From contig NC_079485.1 of NCBI RefSeq assembly GCF_026230105.1, forward strand, positions 12,718,872 to 12,782,871: DNA of 64,000 nucleotides, given 5' to 3'. This document shows, piece after piece, positions 1-12,659 of this stretch. Positions within the stretch are counted from its first letter, which is position 1; the number at the start of each line of letters is the position of its first letter. The position numbers and the translations under genes were made by a program. Origin of the DNA: Diorhabda sublineata (lineage: Eukaryota > Arthropoda > Insecta > Coleoptera > Chrysomelidae). The notes below the pieces were generated by a model. That model ran no database searches and was not told the origin of the DNA. It saw only the letters and a list, made by a program, of their open reading frames with translations.

Positions 1-1178
1 CCCACGGGCGTAGACCACAGAGAGCTTACAAATACCTCAAATTCTATACTATATTTTACATATTCGAATTATTATTATTTTCATATATTTACAAAATTGT
101 ATTTAGGTTGATTTTATTATGTCTAAATGGATCAGTAATTAATGGTGTTAACAAGATATACTAGTGCATATTAGCAGATAATGCTATCTAACCCTTAATT
201 GTTGTGCCCTAATTAAAACTCAAAACTGGAATATAGATCAAAAGCTAGCTGAAGGAAGATTTTATATCATAAGTTCAAAACAATGTTGTTTATCCCATTT
301 GAATGATCGGATGTAACTTTTATATAAAAAATCATATTTTCTTTTATAATTTCTTTGTAGCGTTCCGTACTACAAAATTTGTGTTTGTTTGTTGGAAGCA
401 ATCATATAATCTGCTACTTTTTTTAGAAAAGATTTATAATAAAATAAAGAGGTCTTCGTTGAAATGGATCGTTCTGGCTTATTAGACTAAGCAGCTGCAA
501 AACGCTTATTTTTATAGTAGATAGATTGGCGGCAGGGCAGCTTCGAATAGTTAGATAAAGTAATTGATGGTTTGAAGTTACATGCATGATATTTATGTTT
601 TAAAACCTGGTTTTCAGGGCTACAAAATATTTTTTGTATGTTTCTGAAACACTCCAGAATATTCGTTAAACGCATAATCATATAGGTAAAGACAAGTTGA
701 AAAGGAAAATTGAACATCATATCTAGCCTCGTTATAATCAATTCATATATGTATGTAGATAAAATGTTACCCAAAATAACACAATATAACGTATTTCCAA
801 AATCAGAGCTGTATTCTGTGCATGCATTGAGCTGCGTTTGCACCCTAAAGTACAAGTTTTGAATGAAAGTTATAAATACCAGTTTCAAAACTCGGTTATG
901 AAAGGGAGTGGTAAATGAAATTAAAAATAAGCATTATAATATTAAGTCAGGGATGAATAAACTTGGAATACTACAGGATCAAAAATATTGTGCGTAGAGT
1001 TACCAATTCAATCAACCAGATTTCAATATATCAATAGCCAATGTAAAAGGTACAATGAAGATACAAAACAATAATAATACCTGGGTACTTATGATTATAT
1101 CTATTCCAATTTTTATCAATTATGTATGAGAATGGAGCAGAGAGTAAAGTACTGGGAAAAAGGGGGATTAATATGCTA
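1..1178. other. AT-rich stretch, no gene recognised
   Basis: No motif, repeat or splice-bounded exon was recognised. A 133-codon open frame on the minus strand (487-888) resembles nothing I know, and a frame of that length can occur by chance in DNA this AT-rich. Confidence 0.5.
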
Positions 1179-3130
1179 TTAATTGCATAACTTTTCAATT
1201 ATTTCATTTATACTTTGTCCATTTCTACTTTTGATATATGATTTAAATTTTTCTTTAATAGTTTCCATGAATTTGAATATAATAGTAGGTTTCTCATATT
1301 CAGTGAGAGATAAGCTTTGGGTTGTAAGTAAGTGTAGCAGCGCTGACTTTTCGTTTTTTTTGGACAAGATGGTCCTGACAGTTAGATTTTGTTTTTGTCT
1401 AGTTGAATATCTATGTTCAAGAAAATGTTCTGTTCTGGAATACCGTGATAACGATATTGTCGAAAAATAATTGTCTAAGATCAAGGCACCCAGACTCTTT
1501 ATACTTATAAAGTTGTTCTGGCTGGTACATACGATTTTTTGTAAATAATTTCTGTAGTACAGTAAGTTCTCAATTGACTTTTTGCCACACCACCCCATCT
1601 AAGTATTCCATATGTTAGTTGAGATTCAATAAGTGGATGATATAGAGTTTTTAGACTATTTATATTAAAGGTTTTGTTAAAGAACTTGAATTTATATACC
1701 ATTCGTCGCAGATAACTTTACCATCATTTGAGATATTCAATTCTGTATAGTTAGGTAAGTTATTTTTATATATTGTAAACGGTATTGCTTTATCATAGTT
1801 CACAGTTAGGCATTTCTGATCGAACCAATTCAGAATGTTTTGGAAATCTAATTCGGCTTTTATTCTCAACGTGTTCCAACAGGTGTCTTTATAAAACACC
1901 ACAGTGTCATCTGCAAGATGAAGAGCTCTCTTTGGCTATCCAGGGTAAAGTAACCTTATCAAATATGTGTGCCCTGTGGAACGCCGCAAGTAACAATTTT
2001 TTTATTGCTGACTTTTCCTTTTGTATGGACAGACTGTTTTCTGTCGTTCAAATAGCTTTCCTCTCACTCCTGTGTCCTCTAATGTATCTAGTAATATAGA
2101 ATGGTTTATAGTATCAGATGCCTTCGATAGAATATACATAGGGTTGGCAATCGCACCTGAGTTGACATGCAATGCGGAATCCACATTGTTTATTAGAAAT
2201 TCAACGGGCATATGCCAGATTCAAAAATTTTATTTATTGTTATAGAGAAAAGTGTGGAAATTTCTTCTCCGGTTTTTTTAAAGGTTTCAGCGCTAATACC
2301 ATTATATCCGGAAGATTTTCCTGTGTTTAGGATTTGTATAGTACTTATTATTTCTCCAGGTGTAGTAGGTCTGAGGAAAGAGGATTAAGTGTGTTGCTTT
2401 CTTTCCGAGAAATAATTGTTGAAGATTTCTGCTTTATGTTGGTCATCTCTTATTGATATGAATTCATCTATTAATAGGTCCTCAATGTCATCTGTTGATT
2501 TTTTCCAGTTTTGAGAGATTTTTTAAGGTGCTCCACAAGGGGATGATTGTCATCAATTTTTTTTTATATAATAGTTTAGTTTTTGTTTCTTGTTTAAGTC
2601 GGCTTGAGAGTTTTAAGTAGTTTCTAATTCTGCTTTATGCAGTTCAGAATTTTGTTTTCTATTTAATCTATAGGTCCTTTTTGTGTGAATTGCTTTTACT
2701 AACCCATCTATCGTCCAGAATTTTCTTTTTACCTGCTCCCGTTTAATTTTTGTTTTCTTCGTATGTTTTTGAACAATCTCTATGAAATGTTGCTGCTTCT
2801 TGCGAGCTCAATTCTTGGAGGCTATTAATTTCTATATTCTCCAGTACAGAGATAAAGATTTTCATCTGAATGTATTTTTAGAAATATATGATCAACACAG
2901 CTACCGTTTCTTCCCTGGACTCGCGTACATTTGTTTATTATTGAGACTTAGTTGTGTTCACTAAGGATGTTTGTATAGTTATTGACATTTATAGCTTCTA
3001 AAAAAATAAGGAGATGTGCTCTATTGTTTTTCATACGTTCAAACTTAGTCGCAAGGTTTTGTATAAAAGTTTCTGAGTTTATATGATATAAATTATTCTC
3101 ACAAGTGATGATTGAATATTAACTCCGAAT
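1179..3130 (-). mobile_element. Decayed non-LTR retrotransposon (LINE), endonuclease tail plus reverse transcriptase
   Basis: Read on the minus strand, fragments of one LINE ORF2-type polyprotein appear in the expected order. Near 2880-2960 is an endonuclease C-terminal motif (SCVDHIFLK). A charged linker follows at about 2400-2770. The RT block then shows SKASDTINHSILL (2091-2130), GVPQGT (about 1969-1985) and LADDTVVFYKD (about 1890-1917), where the catalytic pair is intact but the usual F/Y before ADD is L. The thumb-like HPLIESQLTYGILRWG lies near 1580-1640, and a C-terminal tail runs to 1179. Stops and frameshifts are frequent and sequence is missing between GVPQGT and LADD, so it is inactive. 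The order and motifs suggest a Jockey-like clade, but the clade is inferred. Confidence 0.8.
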
Positions 3131-3592
3131 TTTAGCGCTATAATAAGAGGTCAATGAATACAATACTTCAACCTACAAAATTATCGATATATACTCTTTG
3201 TACTTTCATTGAGAGATTATCACAACTATTCTACATGTTTTCCAAAGGTATGTAGAACCTGTGAAACGACATGTCATGAGAAAAATAAACATAATGAAAA
3301 ATGATAGATATTACATAATACATTGTTGGAAAGAAACCATCGTTTTTTGTACTTTCCGTATCTCTGATATTTTTCTGTAAAAAAATTTAAACTTAAAGGG
3401 GAGAAAACTGTTTGAATTAGTTTGTCATTCATTTTGGAATTCCAGTGACAATGATATTATTTCATGTTCAATTAAACGATTTGTTACAATTGTTCTAAGA
3501 AATTTAATACTATTGTTGAGATTGGCTCCACTTAGTACAAAACATCAAAAATCCTGTGAAGAAATTTAAGCTCTGTAATAAGTAAATTTACT
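3131..3592. other. No gene recognised
   Basis: AT-rich sequence between two transposon fossils. I see no coding motif or clear repeat. Confidence 0.4.
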
Positions 3593-3871
3593 TCAATAAT
3601 TAGAGCTTCTGTCATTTTGTATCACCTTCAACAGTCTTTTGGGGACACTTCGTACTAAATTAATTAAAGTGCTTTCATTATAGCGTGATGTATCAATTGA
3701 CGCGTTATCCTGTTGAAAATTTATTTGCTCTTCTTCCAACAATGTAATAAACGGCAACGGGAAACTCTCCAATACATTTTGAGACATAGTAGCATTCATT
3801 TTGCCGGAAATGTGATTTGTCACAAACAAAAATATTGTCACTTGACGATATTTTCTATTATCTAAGGTCAT
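3593..3871 (-). pseudogene. Tc1-like transposase fragment
   Basis: The 92-codon minus frame carries Tc1-family features. GKMNATMSQNVLE matches the usual stretch before the second catalytic Asp. FQQDNASIDTS is the second-Asp motif (QQDNAPxHTS in the family). The end (LVRSVPKRLLKVIQ then SSNY) matches the family's terminal (I)xxMPRRxxxVIxxxGGxTxY. About 60 residues expected between the QQDNA block and the C-terminal helix, including the third catalytic acid (SPDLNPIE region), are missing, so the copy is internally deleted. Sequence up to about 4170 on the same strand may be its decayed N-terminal half, but I could not anchor it. Confidence 0.65.
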
Positions 3872-6780
3872 GCAAGTGATAATTTAAACTATCTGGATCA
3901 TCATTGTCAAATGTTTTTTATCTTGAAAATAACGTTTAACTACTTTTGGCTATTTTGGATATGATTTTCAGTGAAATTCAGTCGCTACAAATGGTGTCTT
4001 TATGTTACGACATTCGAATCACCTTACAATATTTGGAGATTTATAATTTCATTATCCACTTCCTGGCTAAGCTAGTATCACAACCTGAATTCAATCTCTG
4101 TGCGGAGCACGGCAATTCTTCCACAGCGAAATTTCTATCGTGGAAACAAACATTTAACCTCTAATACTGCCTTGGATTCAGTTGCCTCAGTGAAACTAGC
4201 GTTTCTTGATATATTGTCACAAACAATATCCACAGTAAAAATCGGAAATACTTAGTCTTGACTGAAAAATGAACCAAAAATATTTACCTAGTAAATCTGC
4301 AGAGCCATCAGCAAACAAACCAAGATTCTTTCAGTACGTCATCCACAATGCTAATTGAACTTCTACGGGGCCTATGGTCATATTTCTCTAATAATTGTTC
4401 AAATTTTTCAGTGTATGGAATGTATTAACTCTAATTTCAAAATTTTTTGTAATGAGAACTGTGCAAAAGCGTGCATAATAATAATACCTAAAGTTTATCT
4501 GTGAGAAATTATATAAAAACTGCGGTATATACTCGACAATTTCAGACCTCGCACAGTTTCTCCAAATAATTTCTCCTATTAAAATTCAATAACAAGTCCT
4601 TCCAACTATTCTGGAATACTTGTTATTTGTTCCCTATAATAGATAATCCCCGAATATATATTCTGCAGCAAGCGACATGTCTCTATAGATATAAGAATGA
4701 TAATAGCATTAAATTATTCAATGTTCAAAAATGGTTATTGAAATATTGAAACAACTGACTTGTTGTTCAAATATAGAAGATAGTTACAAATAAACATGAG
4801 CATCAGAATTATTTTTGGTGTTTTGTGTTAGAATTAATTGAATACATACATAAAGTGCAGTGATAAAATAGAGTGAATTAATTTTTATATTTAATTTCTT
4901 GATTTCGAGAATTGTTTGCTTCAAAAAATTTGATTGACCAGGATTTTTCGTGAAGTATAAATTAATTTGAAAGAACTAACGTATTTAAAATAGGAGTAAT
5001 AGTAATGTCAGTACAGTAACTTATTATAGAAAATTATACAAAAAGAAGTGGACCTTCAACGACAGACTGCTAAAATGTGAGCCGTTTTTTCATTTTTCCT
5101 TACGCTTTCCAATATAGTAATGTTATCAATTCCAATTTGAGACACACATATGTGTATATATGTGAGATGAAGGTTTATGAGCTCAAGTACACATATATAG
5201 TTTCTATATTTCTTGTGGAGTAAATTTCTACTATGTGTATATCTTTCCTTGAAACTCATTATGGTGTTTGGTATAAAAATACGCTTAAAAAGATCCGTTC
5301 TCTAAGGTACTCTGTTATTATTCGAATTTTTCATTGTCATTTCTAGGCAAATATCCAAGCCTCCCGAATAAAACTTCTATTGAGAATAATATTCTTATAT
5401 TAATTAACATACACAAGGATAATTATTATCAATCTCTTTGCAAAAGTGTTTCGGCTATTTTTAAATTGATATATTTTAGAATTCACACACTCCGCGACTA
5501 AATCTTTGTATTCAGTTACTACATATATACTATATACTACGCATAATTTAATTGATGGCTACATATATTTAAATTATAGAAAAAGAAAAATTATTTGCTG
5601 TTGTTGAAACAGATTTTTGTTTCCATTTTGATATTCATGTTGTAGATGATCTGTTGATTTTTATAATAATGCAAACCAACAAGAGCCGAAGTAGGTCGAA
5701 ACTTTAATTTTTACGTGTTTTTTGGAATTAATTCTCTACCAAAAGGCCTAAAATCAAGACCCTCAATCATTGAAGAAATTTATACTAATATATTCATAAT
5801 ACAAATTGATCACCCGTTTCATATAATGAAAATAGTCATAAAAGCGAAAAAAATATTCTGGTTGCTGGGAAGAAAATTACGGATTATATTAGGGAAGAGA
5901 ATTTTATTTTACAGAAGGTACAACCAAAATCAAACTATTCGTTTACGGTACCACATGAGGATTCAATATAACAAATGAAACTAAAAATTATAAGATTATT
6001 ATATTATTATTATAAATACGCAGTATCCAAGTCCAAAATAAATAATAAAAGAGATCCAAAAGCATCATAAAAAATTTATTTCAACCTATCGCTCAGCTTA
6101 TTATAGCACTTCTTCATTTTGTAGATTGAGGCTGAACCAGCTCTTATGATCTCTCTTCAATTAATTACTTATGTTGAATTCTTCCTACAATATGGAAATT
6201 TCTAGATAAAATTAGGCCAACCCTGTAACTCTAACTATGTATCAATATTTTATGACCTCGTATAAGTATAAATTGAATTGAACATTATTATTTTTAATCA
6301 GCATATTTTATGAATTCAATTATCCAATTACCATAAACCGCAGAATGATGGAATTTTACCACTAATTCTTCGTTTAACATTATTATCTTATTCCGAAATC
6401 TATGTCATTTGAATTTCGTATTTTGTGAAACAATTGAGTTGCGCAGATAAAATAATGATATATTAATTGAATTTTTTTATAATTTAAAATTCAATTGTAC
6501 TCCTTATTTGTTTAATAAATTAAGTAGAAAAGTAATACAACCTGAATTATCGATATTATTACCTGTTAAATTTAAGTTGTACGATTGGGACTGAATGTTG
6601 ATAAAATGATACTAAAGTTACGGTCTAGTATTTTCGAAAATATATTTGTTTCAAATGAGATTGTATTTATCACTAATATATCTCCTGATTTATTTTAAAA
6701 ATATGATGTAGGAAAAATTAATGAATTGACCTGTAATAAAATAAATAGAAACAAGGTGTTACTAATAAAAAGATAAAAAG

Positions 6781-6784
<4 letters not shown>
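3872..6784. other. Long AT-rich stretch, no gene recognised
   Basis: Small open frames (5056-5259 minus, 67 codons; 5715-5978 plus, 87 codons) have no recognisable motif. No repeat boundaries were found. Confidence 0.4.

Positions 6785-6833
<49 letters not shown>
6785..6833. repeat. (TA)n microsatellite
   Basis: About 24 uninterrupted TA dinucleotides. It lies about 40 bases before the Penelope-like fragment. Confidence 0.95.
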
Positions 6834-6839
<6 letters not shown>

Positions 6840-6869
6840 ATATATAGATAAAAATATTGCTTAATTAAT

Positions 6870-7060
6870 CAACATTTCCATGAATTTAAAAATTCTTACA
6901 AGAATTAATACAATTCAAAATCACCGAAAATCTTATTTAATTTAATTATTTACCAGACGATGAATACATGAGTATTCGAAAGCTCGGAAAATATTTTAAA
7001 GTTGGTCTTCTTTGGTGTTTCATTGCCACGCTCCCAATAAGAAACCGCTCATTAATCTTC
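6870..7060 (+). mobile_element. Penelope-like element terminal fragment with hammerhead-like motif
   Basis: The sequence is a diverged copy of the inverted arms at 45225-45480 and 46600-46822. Shared blocks are ACAAGAATTxATACAA followed by the CACC-GAAAATCT block, then the GACGATGAATACATGAGTATTCGAAAGC block at about 6956-6983, then GGAAAATATT and a TTTGGTGT block near 7011. In the GACGATGA block a short stem (ATAC/GTAT around ATGA) precedes CGAAA, which resembles a hammerhead ribozyme core. Only the terminal region is present and no RT sequence follows. Confidence 0.6.
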
Positions 7061-8440
7061 AATGCTTCGTGTTGCCACAATTAAAGTGCAAATATGTATT
7101 TTGTTGACGTGTTGCCTACTTACAATCACAATTTGGCAGTACAAACCATTGAAAGTTTCTGTAGATTCAAAAAAATATACTCTACTCTTTTTAGTCGTCA
7201 TGATATTGTAGTTTTGAAATGTTTTCTAAAAACTTGGTTTCAATTTTTTCATTCCATTTTTTAAATTTCCAATCCATTTCCAACAATGAATTCATTTGTC
7301 AATTCTTGTGAGCTTCTTCCAGGGATACTCTTTCTTTGCAAAGCTATTTCAGGGATAGGCATTTATAAACAACATGGTGTGCAAATATGAAAATTCAATT
7401 AGCTTCCCTCCTTTCATTTTCACAACTTTGTCTATTCAAAAACCACTAACTGGACACTTATTCCACTCACTACTTCCTCAATGATCCTTATAATCTTGCT
7501 TATTATTCCTTATTTGTGTATTTGAAACAAACCAATAGATATTTTGTAAAAAATGAAGATTTGTATAATTTGAGAAAATCTCTTTATTCTTCGGTATTAA
7601 AATTCTGATCCACCTCACTTAATTACAACAAATTTTTGATCATTTTTTTAATTTTTAATTTATGTATTTTTTGATCTAATATTTTTATTGGTAGCATAAA
7701 ATATATTGACTCATTACACTTTCCAATGTAAATATTTACAATTTATATTAATTCAATCTAATACATCCACCAATGTCAAATTTTGAACCAAACAAAGAGA
7801 CAGATACAAGAATAACCTAATAAAAACGTAAACAAAATGTTGATGATTAACAATGACATTTGTTTGAAGATATCATTAAAATTATTCATAATAGAGAAAC
7901 CCAAATATTCACAATATCATCGATATTATATATTATTAGTTTGCTTGTATAGCTCTTTTTTTTCACTAGTTTGTCTCAATAATAAATCATTGATAATTTC
8001 GTCATACTAGAGAAAATTCCTGAGCCCTTATCAAGATCATCGGGGGAATTGCAGAATTAATTAAACCACCAGGTTTAATATTTGCTACAAATATTCATTG
8101 ATATGATTTTGAAATTTAGTAAGGAAGCGGATAACTATTTCGTTATCACTAAAAACCAATATGGTGGACAAATCACACAACATACTACGAAGTGGTCTTA
8201 GCAACATATTAACGCCAGCTTCTTCAATAAATAATAGCCCTTCAAACTATTACTCTAATACTAATACTTACTCTTCATGACGATGTTTTACCCTTCTACG
8301 GTCACCATACATACTTTAACAGAATTTCGATTTGTTGGTGGAGAGCATTATACAGCATTCTGCCGCCTCCTAATGTTGCTCTGAACCAAATCAAAGTATT
8401 ATCGACCGCGGTTCATAGTTAAAAAAACATTAATCGTAGA
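7061..8440. other. No gene recognised
   Basis: AT-rich sequence with no open frame above 60 codons and no clear repeat. It ends at the core promoter described next. Confidence 0.4.
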
Positions 8441-8443
8441 CGG

Positions 8444-8477
8444 TATAAAAGAAGATAAAGGGCTACATTGCATCAGT
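8444..8477 (+). promoter_or_regulatory. TATA box plus initiator core promoter
   Basis: TATAAAA at 8444-8450 is followed by an arthropod initiator TCAGT at 8473-8477, placing the +1 A at 8475, 31 bases from the first T of the TATA box, which is canonical insect spacing. The transcribed region is relatively GC- and CT-rich. The first ATG downstream (8529) opens a 35-codon frame ending at 8636. A donor-like GGTATGT overlaps that ATG, so 8475-8527 could instead be a short non-coding first exon. No recognised gene follows directly. The THAP gene begins about 0.7 kb further on and could use it only by splicing. Confidence 0.5.
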
Positions 8478-8639
8478 ATACATAGTTAGTTCTACTTCTC
8501 TCTCTAAACCCTTTAAGCTCTGGGTGGTATGTCTCAGTTGACTGTTGCTTTTTTTCGTGCTCCTTCGTGCTACCTTCTTCTGCCACAAACTCATTACAGT
8601 ACAGTTAACACGACGGGAATCTTCGCAATAGGATAAAAC

Positions 8640-9201
8640 CACATCTCGATAAACACCAATTGTACTCCTGTGAAAATCGCCAGCATAATGATAATTTTGA
8701 CGTTTGTGAATTTAAGACTTTTTGTTACGTTTAAGACAAGTATGCAAGTCGCAATAAACAGTAACATATATATTATTTGGATTTCCTAAACAAATTCCTT
8801 CTGAACTAAAGTACAAGAAAAAATTAGTTTTTGTAAACATGGTCAAAGTTGAAAAGTTGCTATTATCATTATACTCAAGCCTAAATATGGTTTTGATGCT
8901 GCCAAATAATATTAATCCAGAGATTATTTTTTCTGTGTGTAACGCTTATAATACCACATGGTAATGGACAAAATAACTTCCCAAACTATTCAATGCATAT
9001 CGTAAATCTGTCATAAGATAAAAAGAATAGAAAGTAACTATCACGTATTCGCTGTGAGGGAAGGCATGAAAGGGGAAATTAAATCGACTGAAGCGTTCGC
9101 AGGGGTCACTTTTAGCATTACGGGAGGCTATTATACCGAAATTATAAACAAATCCGCGTTAAAATTTTTTGTTTGTTTTAATTATAATAAAGTAAATAAA
9201 A
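8640..9201. other. No gene recognised (upstream of THAP gene)
   Basis: AT-rich DNA. A 60-codon open frame starting at 9054 overlaps THAP exon 1 in another frame and looks like a shadow. Confidence 0.4.
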
Positions 9202-9986
9202 ATGGGTCACCAGAGTTATTGTGTAGTGAATTGTAAAAATAATAGCAGAAAAAGTAAGTGCAAATTTTATAAATTTTCCACCGCTACATTGAAAATAAAT
9301 CAACGGAATCGGTGGATAGCTGCAGTTAAAAGGTTTAAGTAAGTAGTTACATAACCTTATCATTATCAAAAATTATAATTCGGAGTATTGTAAATCTTTG
9401 TAAAATTGTTAAGTTTAGTATAAGTACACCATTTTTCTGGAATTCTGTTATAAAAAAGTAAAACTAAAATTTATACATTAATAAATTTTAATACTATAAA
9501 ATGAATTACAGTGAAAATTTTGCAAACAGTATAATTAATACTGTGATAAAATTAATAAAAAATATGATTTTTAGCGTTATGGATCACCGTGGGTTCCCAA
9601 GCCATATGATTATATTTGTAGTGATCATTTTATTGGAGATAAAACAATCAGATAAGAAGTTTAGTCCTAGCTACATTCCAACAATATTTCCTCCAATATA
9701 CAGGTCTCCAAAAATAAATGAATCTTCGTCCGTGAACAGGTAAAAATGATATGATAAAACTAGATATATACATTTATAACATAATAATAATAATAATAAT
9801 AATAATTTCAGATACAAGCGTTTATTTAATCGAAGGATGAAAATAACATCTCCTTCAAACACACAGCCTCCCGTAGTTCATATTCACTGTGGCGCTTCAG
9901 TTACATTCGGAGCAAATATGGCGGATTGCACCTTTCACAATACACATGTTGAACCTTTTATTTACAAAGTTATTTGCAAATGTTGA
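9202..9986 (+). CDS. Three-exon THAP-domain protein, with two compensating frame jumps in exon 2
   Basis: THAP domains are C2CH zinc-binding, sequence-specific DNA-binding modules found in nuclear factors and in P-element-type transposases. Exon 1 (9202-9338) starts at ATG with MGHQSYCVVNC, giving the first Cys pair, and includes NRWIAAVKR with the conserved Trp. The donor is GTAAGT. Exon 2 is 9575-9739 (acceptor TTTTTAG, donor GTAAAA). Exon 3 is 9812-9986 (acceptor ATTTCAG) and ends CKC-stop. The spliced frame is open throughout and includes SPSYIPTIFPP, the THAP C-terminal block. However, the Cys-His part (GSPWVPKPYDYICSDHF) lies in exon 2 in a different frame, entered near 9575-9585 and left at the AAAA run near 9640. 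That means either one lost and one gained base, or sequencing indels. The total would be about 158 residues, close to a bare THAP domain plus a tail of about 65 residues, with no transposase catalytic region seen. Confidence 0.65.
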
Positions 9987-11284
9987 CAGATGAAAGTATA
10001 TTGCACGAAAACTCTAATATCTTTACTATTCACATACGTAGAATTGGAGTTGTAACCACCCTTATATGGATAAATTGTCCACCCCAGACGTTCTGACATT
10101 TTATTCCATTCAGAGTGGTATAAGAAAATATTGCTTGATCATCGCTCTCAAACAACTTTTGAAGTATAACGATTAGCTTAATCTTATGTTCGTATTTCAA
10201 CTTATTTTTATCGGTATTGGTAGTTATGTGAAAAAAAATTCAGAACATTCTAAAAAGTAAAACGCATAAAGATCAAATTACGTAAACAACTGTCAGCATT
10301 TTATTAGTATAAATATGAATATTGTAATACTGTGTTTTTTGTAACTATAAAGTTTTTAAAAATAGATTTTCAAAAGTAAAATCTTTTTTTTCTGTTTTCT
10401 TTTCTTTTTCTGTTGTTTTTTTCTTTTTGCCATTCGACTTTTTTTAAAACTTTTACGATATTTTCGAACACTGTCAATTCAGTATTCTGTATGCGATGCA
10501 CGATTAACATTCCTTCCCAATGTCGAACCTTTTGTTTTCAAAGATAAATTCTGCTGCTTCTATATTATGATCCACAGTTCGGGCACTTATTGGTAGCTTA
10601 TTATTTTATACATCAGTTTAGCATTTCTACACATAATTCTCATAAATCTCATGGTCAAAAAAATTTCAAGTAACATGTACATAAATCACAATATTAAATT
10701 ATGGTAAAAGCATAAAAGAATATACTTTCCGAATTTTTTTGGTATTTTTTCGAAGGATAAATCATATATCCCAATCCTGTTTTTATTTATAAAAAAGAGA
10801 CGCAATGTTTTATAATTGAGTAATTTACCTAATCTAATCATAGAATTATGAAAGTGAACTGTCATAATAACCTTAAAATAAAAAGAGTTTATTGGTCTTG
10901 TCCTATCGTACAGTCAGGATTTTGATAGATTTTGTTATAGAAACAGGCAAAAAAAAGGAATGAAATTTAGAATTTAAATTGTAGAAATTCAGTTATTAGA
11001 ATAAATATGGACTGATATCATAGACTTTAAATCAATTAAAATTCGGAAAAATTTAATTTCAAAATTTTGAAAAATCTGAAGAAATATCGGGGTAAAGCGT
11101 ATAATGAGAAAGTATTTCAATAGTGGAATACAAAATTTATCAGTTTATTCCTGAAATAGGAGTGGTTCGTGGTGATAAAGTTTGCTAGTACCCTGGGGGA
11201 GAAAATGGGAAATTTACAGATATGGAGCACCAAAATATAAACTAAAGGTTGATACATAAATGCATGTTCTTGATTTTGATATTA
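9987..11284. other. No gene recognised; one short coding-like minus fragment
   Basis: Mostly AT-rich. On the minus strand about 10510-10605 there is an open stretch (SARTVDHNIEAAEF then ENKRFDIGKEC and a stop) with coding-like composition. It has no start, no homologue I recognise and no clear splice boundaries. Confidence 0.3.
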
Positions 11285-12435
11285 TAGATATGCCTCGCCC
11301 CTTGAAATATATGGTTTATCAAAGCTGCACAATCCTGATATTCCCCTTCGACCGATTGTTTCGAGTATTCAAATTCCGCTTACCCCATTATCTAATTCTT
11401 TGAAAAATATTTTGAAAAAAATTTTATATCAAAACAAGTACTATATCGGAAACACATGGGATTTCAAAGAGAAAATTAAAAATGTAAAAATTCCTAACGA
11501 ATATGTATTTATTCCGTTAGATGTGGTTTCTTCATATACAAATATTCCTATCACCATTATGAAAAGTATATTGATAAAAAAATGGGACAAAATTAAAGAA
11601 TATACAGAAATACCTCGAAACAAATTTATAAAAGCTATAGAACTCACACTAACAACAACGGAGTTTAAATATGAAAATGAAATTATACAAACAAATTGAT
11701 GGTTGTGCTATGGGAGCTTCCATTTCAATTTCCACAATTAGTATTAGTATTCCATTCTGTTTCCGATATGTAGCTGATTGCAATACTGCCGTACCAAAGA
11801 ATCAAATTGAAAACATAAATAAAAAATTCAATTCTTATCATAAAAAACTTCAATTTACAATCGAAATCGAAGAAAATAATAAAATCAATTTTCTTGATGT
11901 CATGTAAAATTAACAATAAGATAAAAACAGAATGCTATACGAAACCAACTTGGTCATCAAGATATTTAAACTTCAATTCCTGTCATCCTATGTCACAAAA
12001 AAGATGAGTGATAATAAGTTTGGCTGATAGATCTATCCAAAGATCAGATCCTGATTTTAAATTCTTAGCTATTCAAAAAGCAAAAACTACATTGAAAGAA
12101 AATAATTATCTGGAAAAAATGATAAACAACATGTTCAGGAAAAGGATATCAATTAAAAAAAGAACTGAAACGAAACATCAAAACAAAACATTTTTCCCTA
12201 CGATATGTACAAGGACTTTCCCAGTAACTATCAAACTATTTTAATAAATATGATATTAGTATAAGTCATACAGGACATAAAACGTTATCCAAATATTTCA
12301 CTACATTGAAATCTAAAACATCAAAAAACAAAAGAAGTAATATTATATATCAAGTGCTTTGTAGTAATTGTGACGCTGTCTACATAGGGCAAACATCTCA
12401 GTATTTAGAAAATAGACTAAAAGGTCATGACGCGC
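11285..12435 (+). pseudogene. Penelope-like retroelement: reverse transcriptase and GIY-YIG endonuclease, broken
   Basis: The fragments match Penelope-like elements in order. First come YGLSKLHNPDIPLRPIVSS (from about 11305) and FIPLDVVSSYTNIP (about 11505-11550), the RT finger and palm blocks. The DGCAMGAS block follows near 11700. The catalytic box is YVAD (11767-11778) instead of YVDD, so one metal-binding Asp is lost. After NKINFLDV and ECYTKPTWSSRYLNFNSCHP comes a C-terminal GIY-YIG nuclease, CDAVYIGQTSQYLENRLKGHD (YIGQT at about 12381-12395). A frameshift lies near 11697, another near 12200, and an in-frame TGA near 12005. Sequence upstream of 11285 is not recognisable, so the copy is probably 5'-truncated. 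Penelope-like elements normally couple these two domains for target-primed insertion. Confidence 0.85.
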
Positions 12436-12439
12436 GCCA

Positions 12440-12607
12440 AAGCCCCAAAACCCGCCAACAGGTACTAAAATCCAAGGAGTAGTATTCAGACTCGGAGTAT
12501 ATTCTAGACTAACAATAAAAACTAAACAACTAAAAAGGTTAAAAATACTATATAAGCTAAAACTCGTTCTAACTGAAATAACAATGTCTGGTGATTACAA
12601 AATATAA
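12440..12607 (+). CDS. Unrecognised reading frame, 3' end, adjoining the Penelope-like copy
   Basis: About 50 codons stay open from a proline-rich start (PPTGTKIQGVVFRLGVYS) through a Lys/Leu-rich region to MSGDYKI and a stop at about 12607. No start codon is present. The frame begins where the Penelope-like sequence ends, which would fit truncation of an older gene by that insertion. It converges on the minus-strand frame at 12660-13399, only about 50 bases away. I do not recognise the protein. Confidence 0.25.
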   Translation, partial: KPQNPPTGTKIQGVVFRLGVYSRLTIKTKQLKRLKILYKLKLVLTEITMSGDYKI

Positions 12608-12659
12608 TGATTCAGTAGTATACTGTATATCAAGGTATTTAAATTATATATCACCTTCC

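Noticed and set aside
487..888. 133-codon open frame on the minus strand
   Set aside because: No family resemblance, no promoter or splice context, and about this length is expected once or less by chance in 64 kb of such AT-rich DNA read in six frames.
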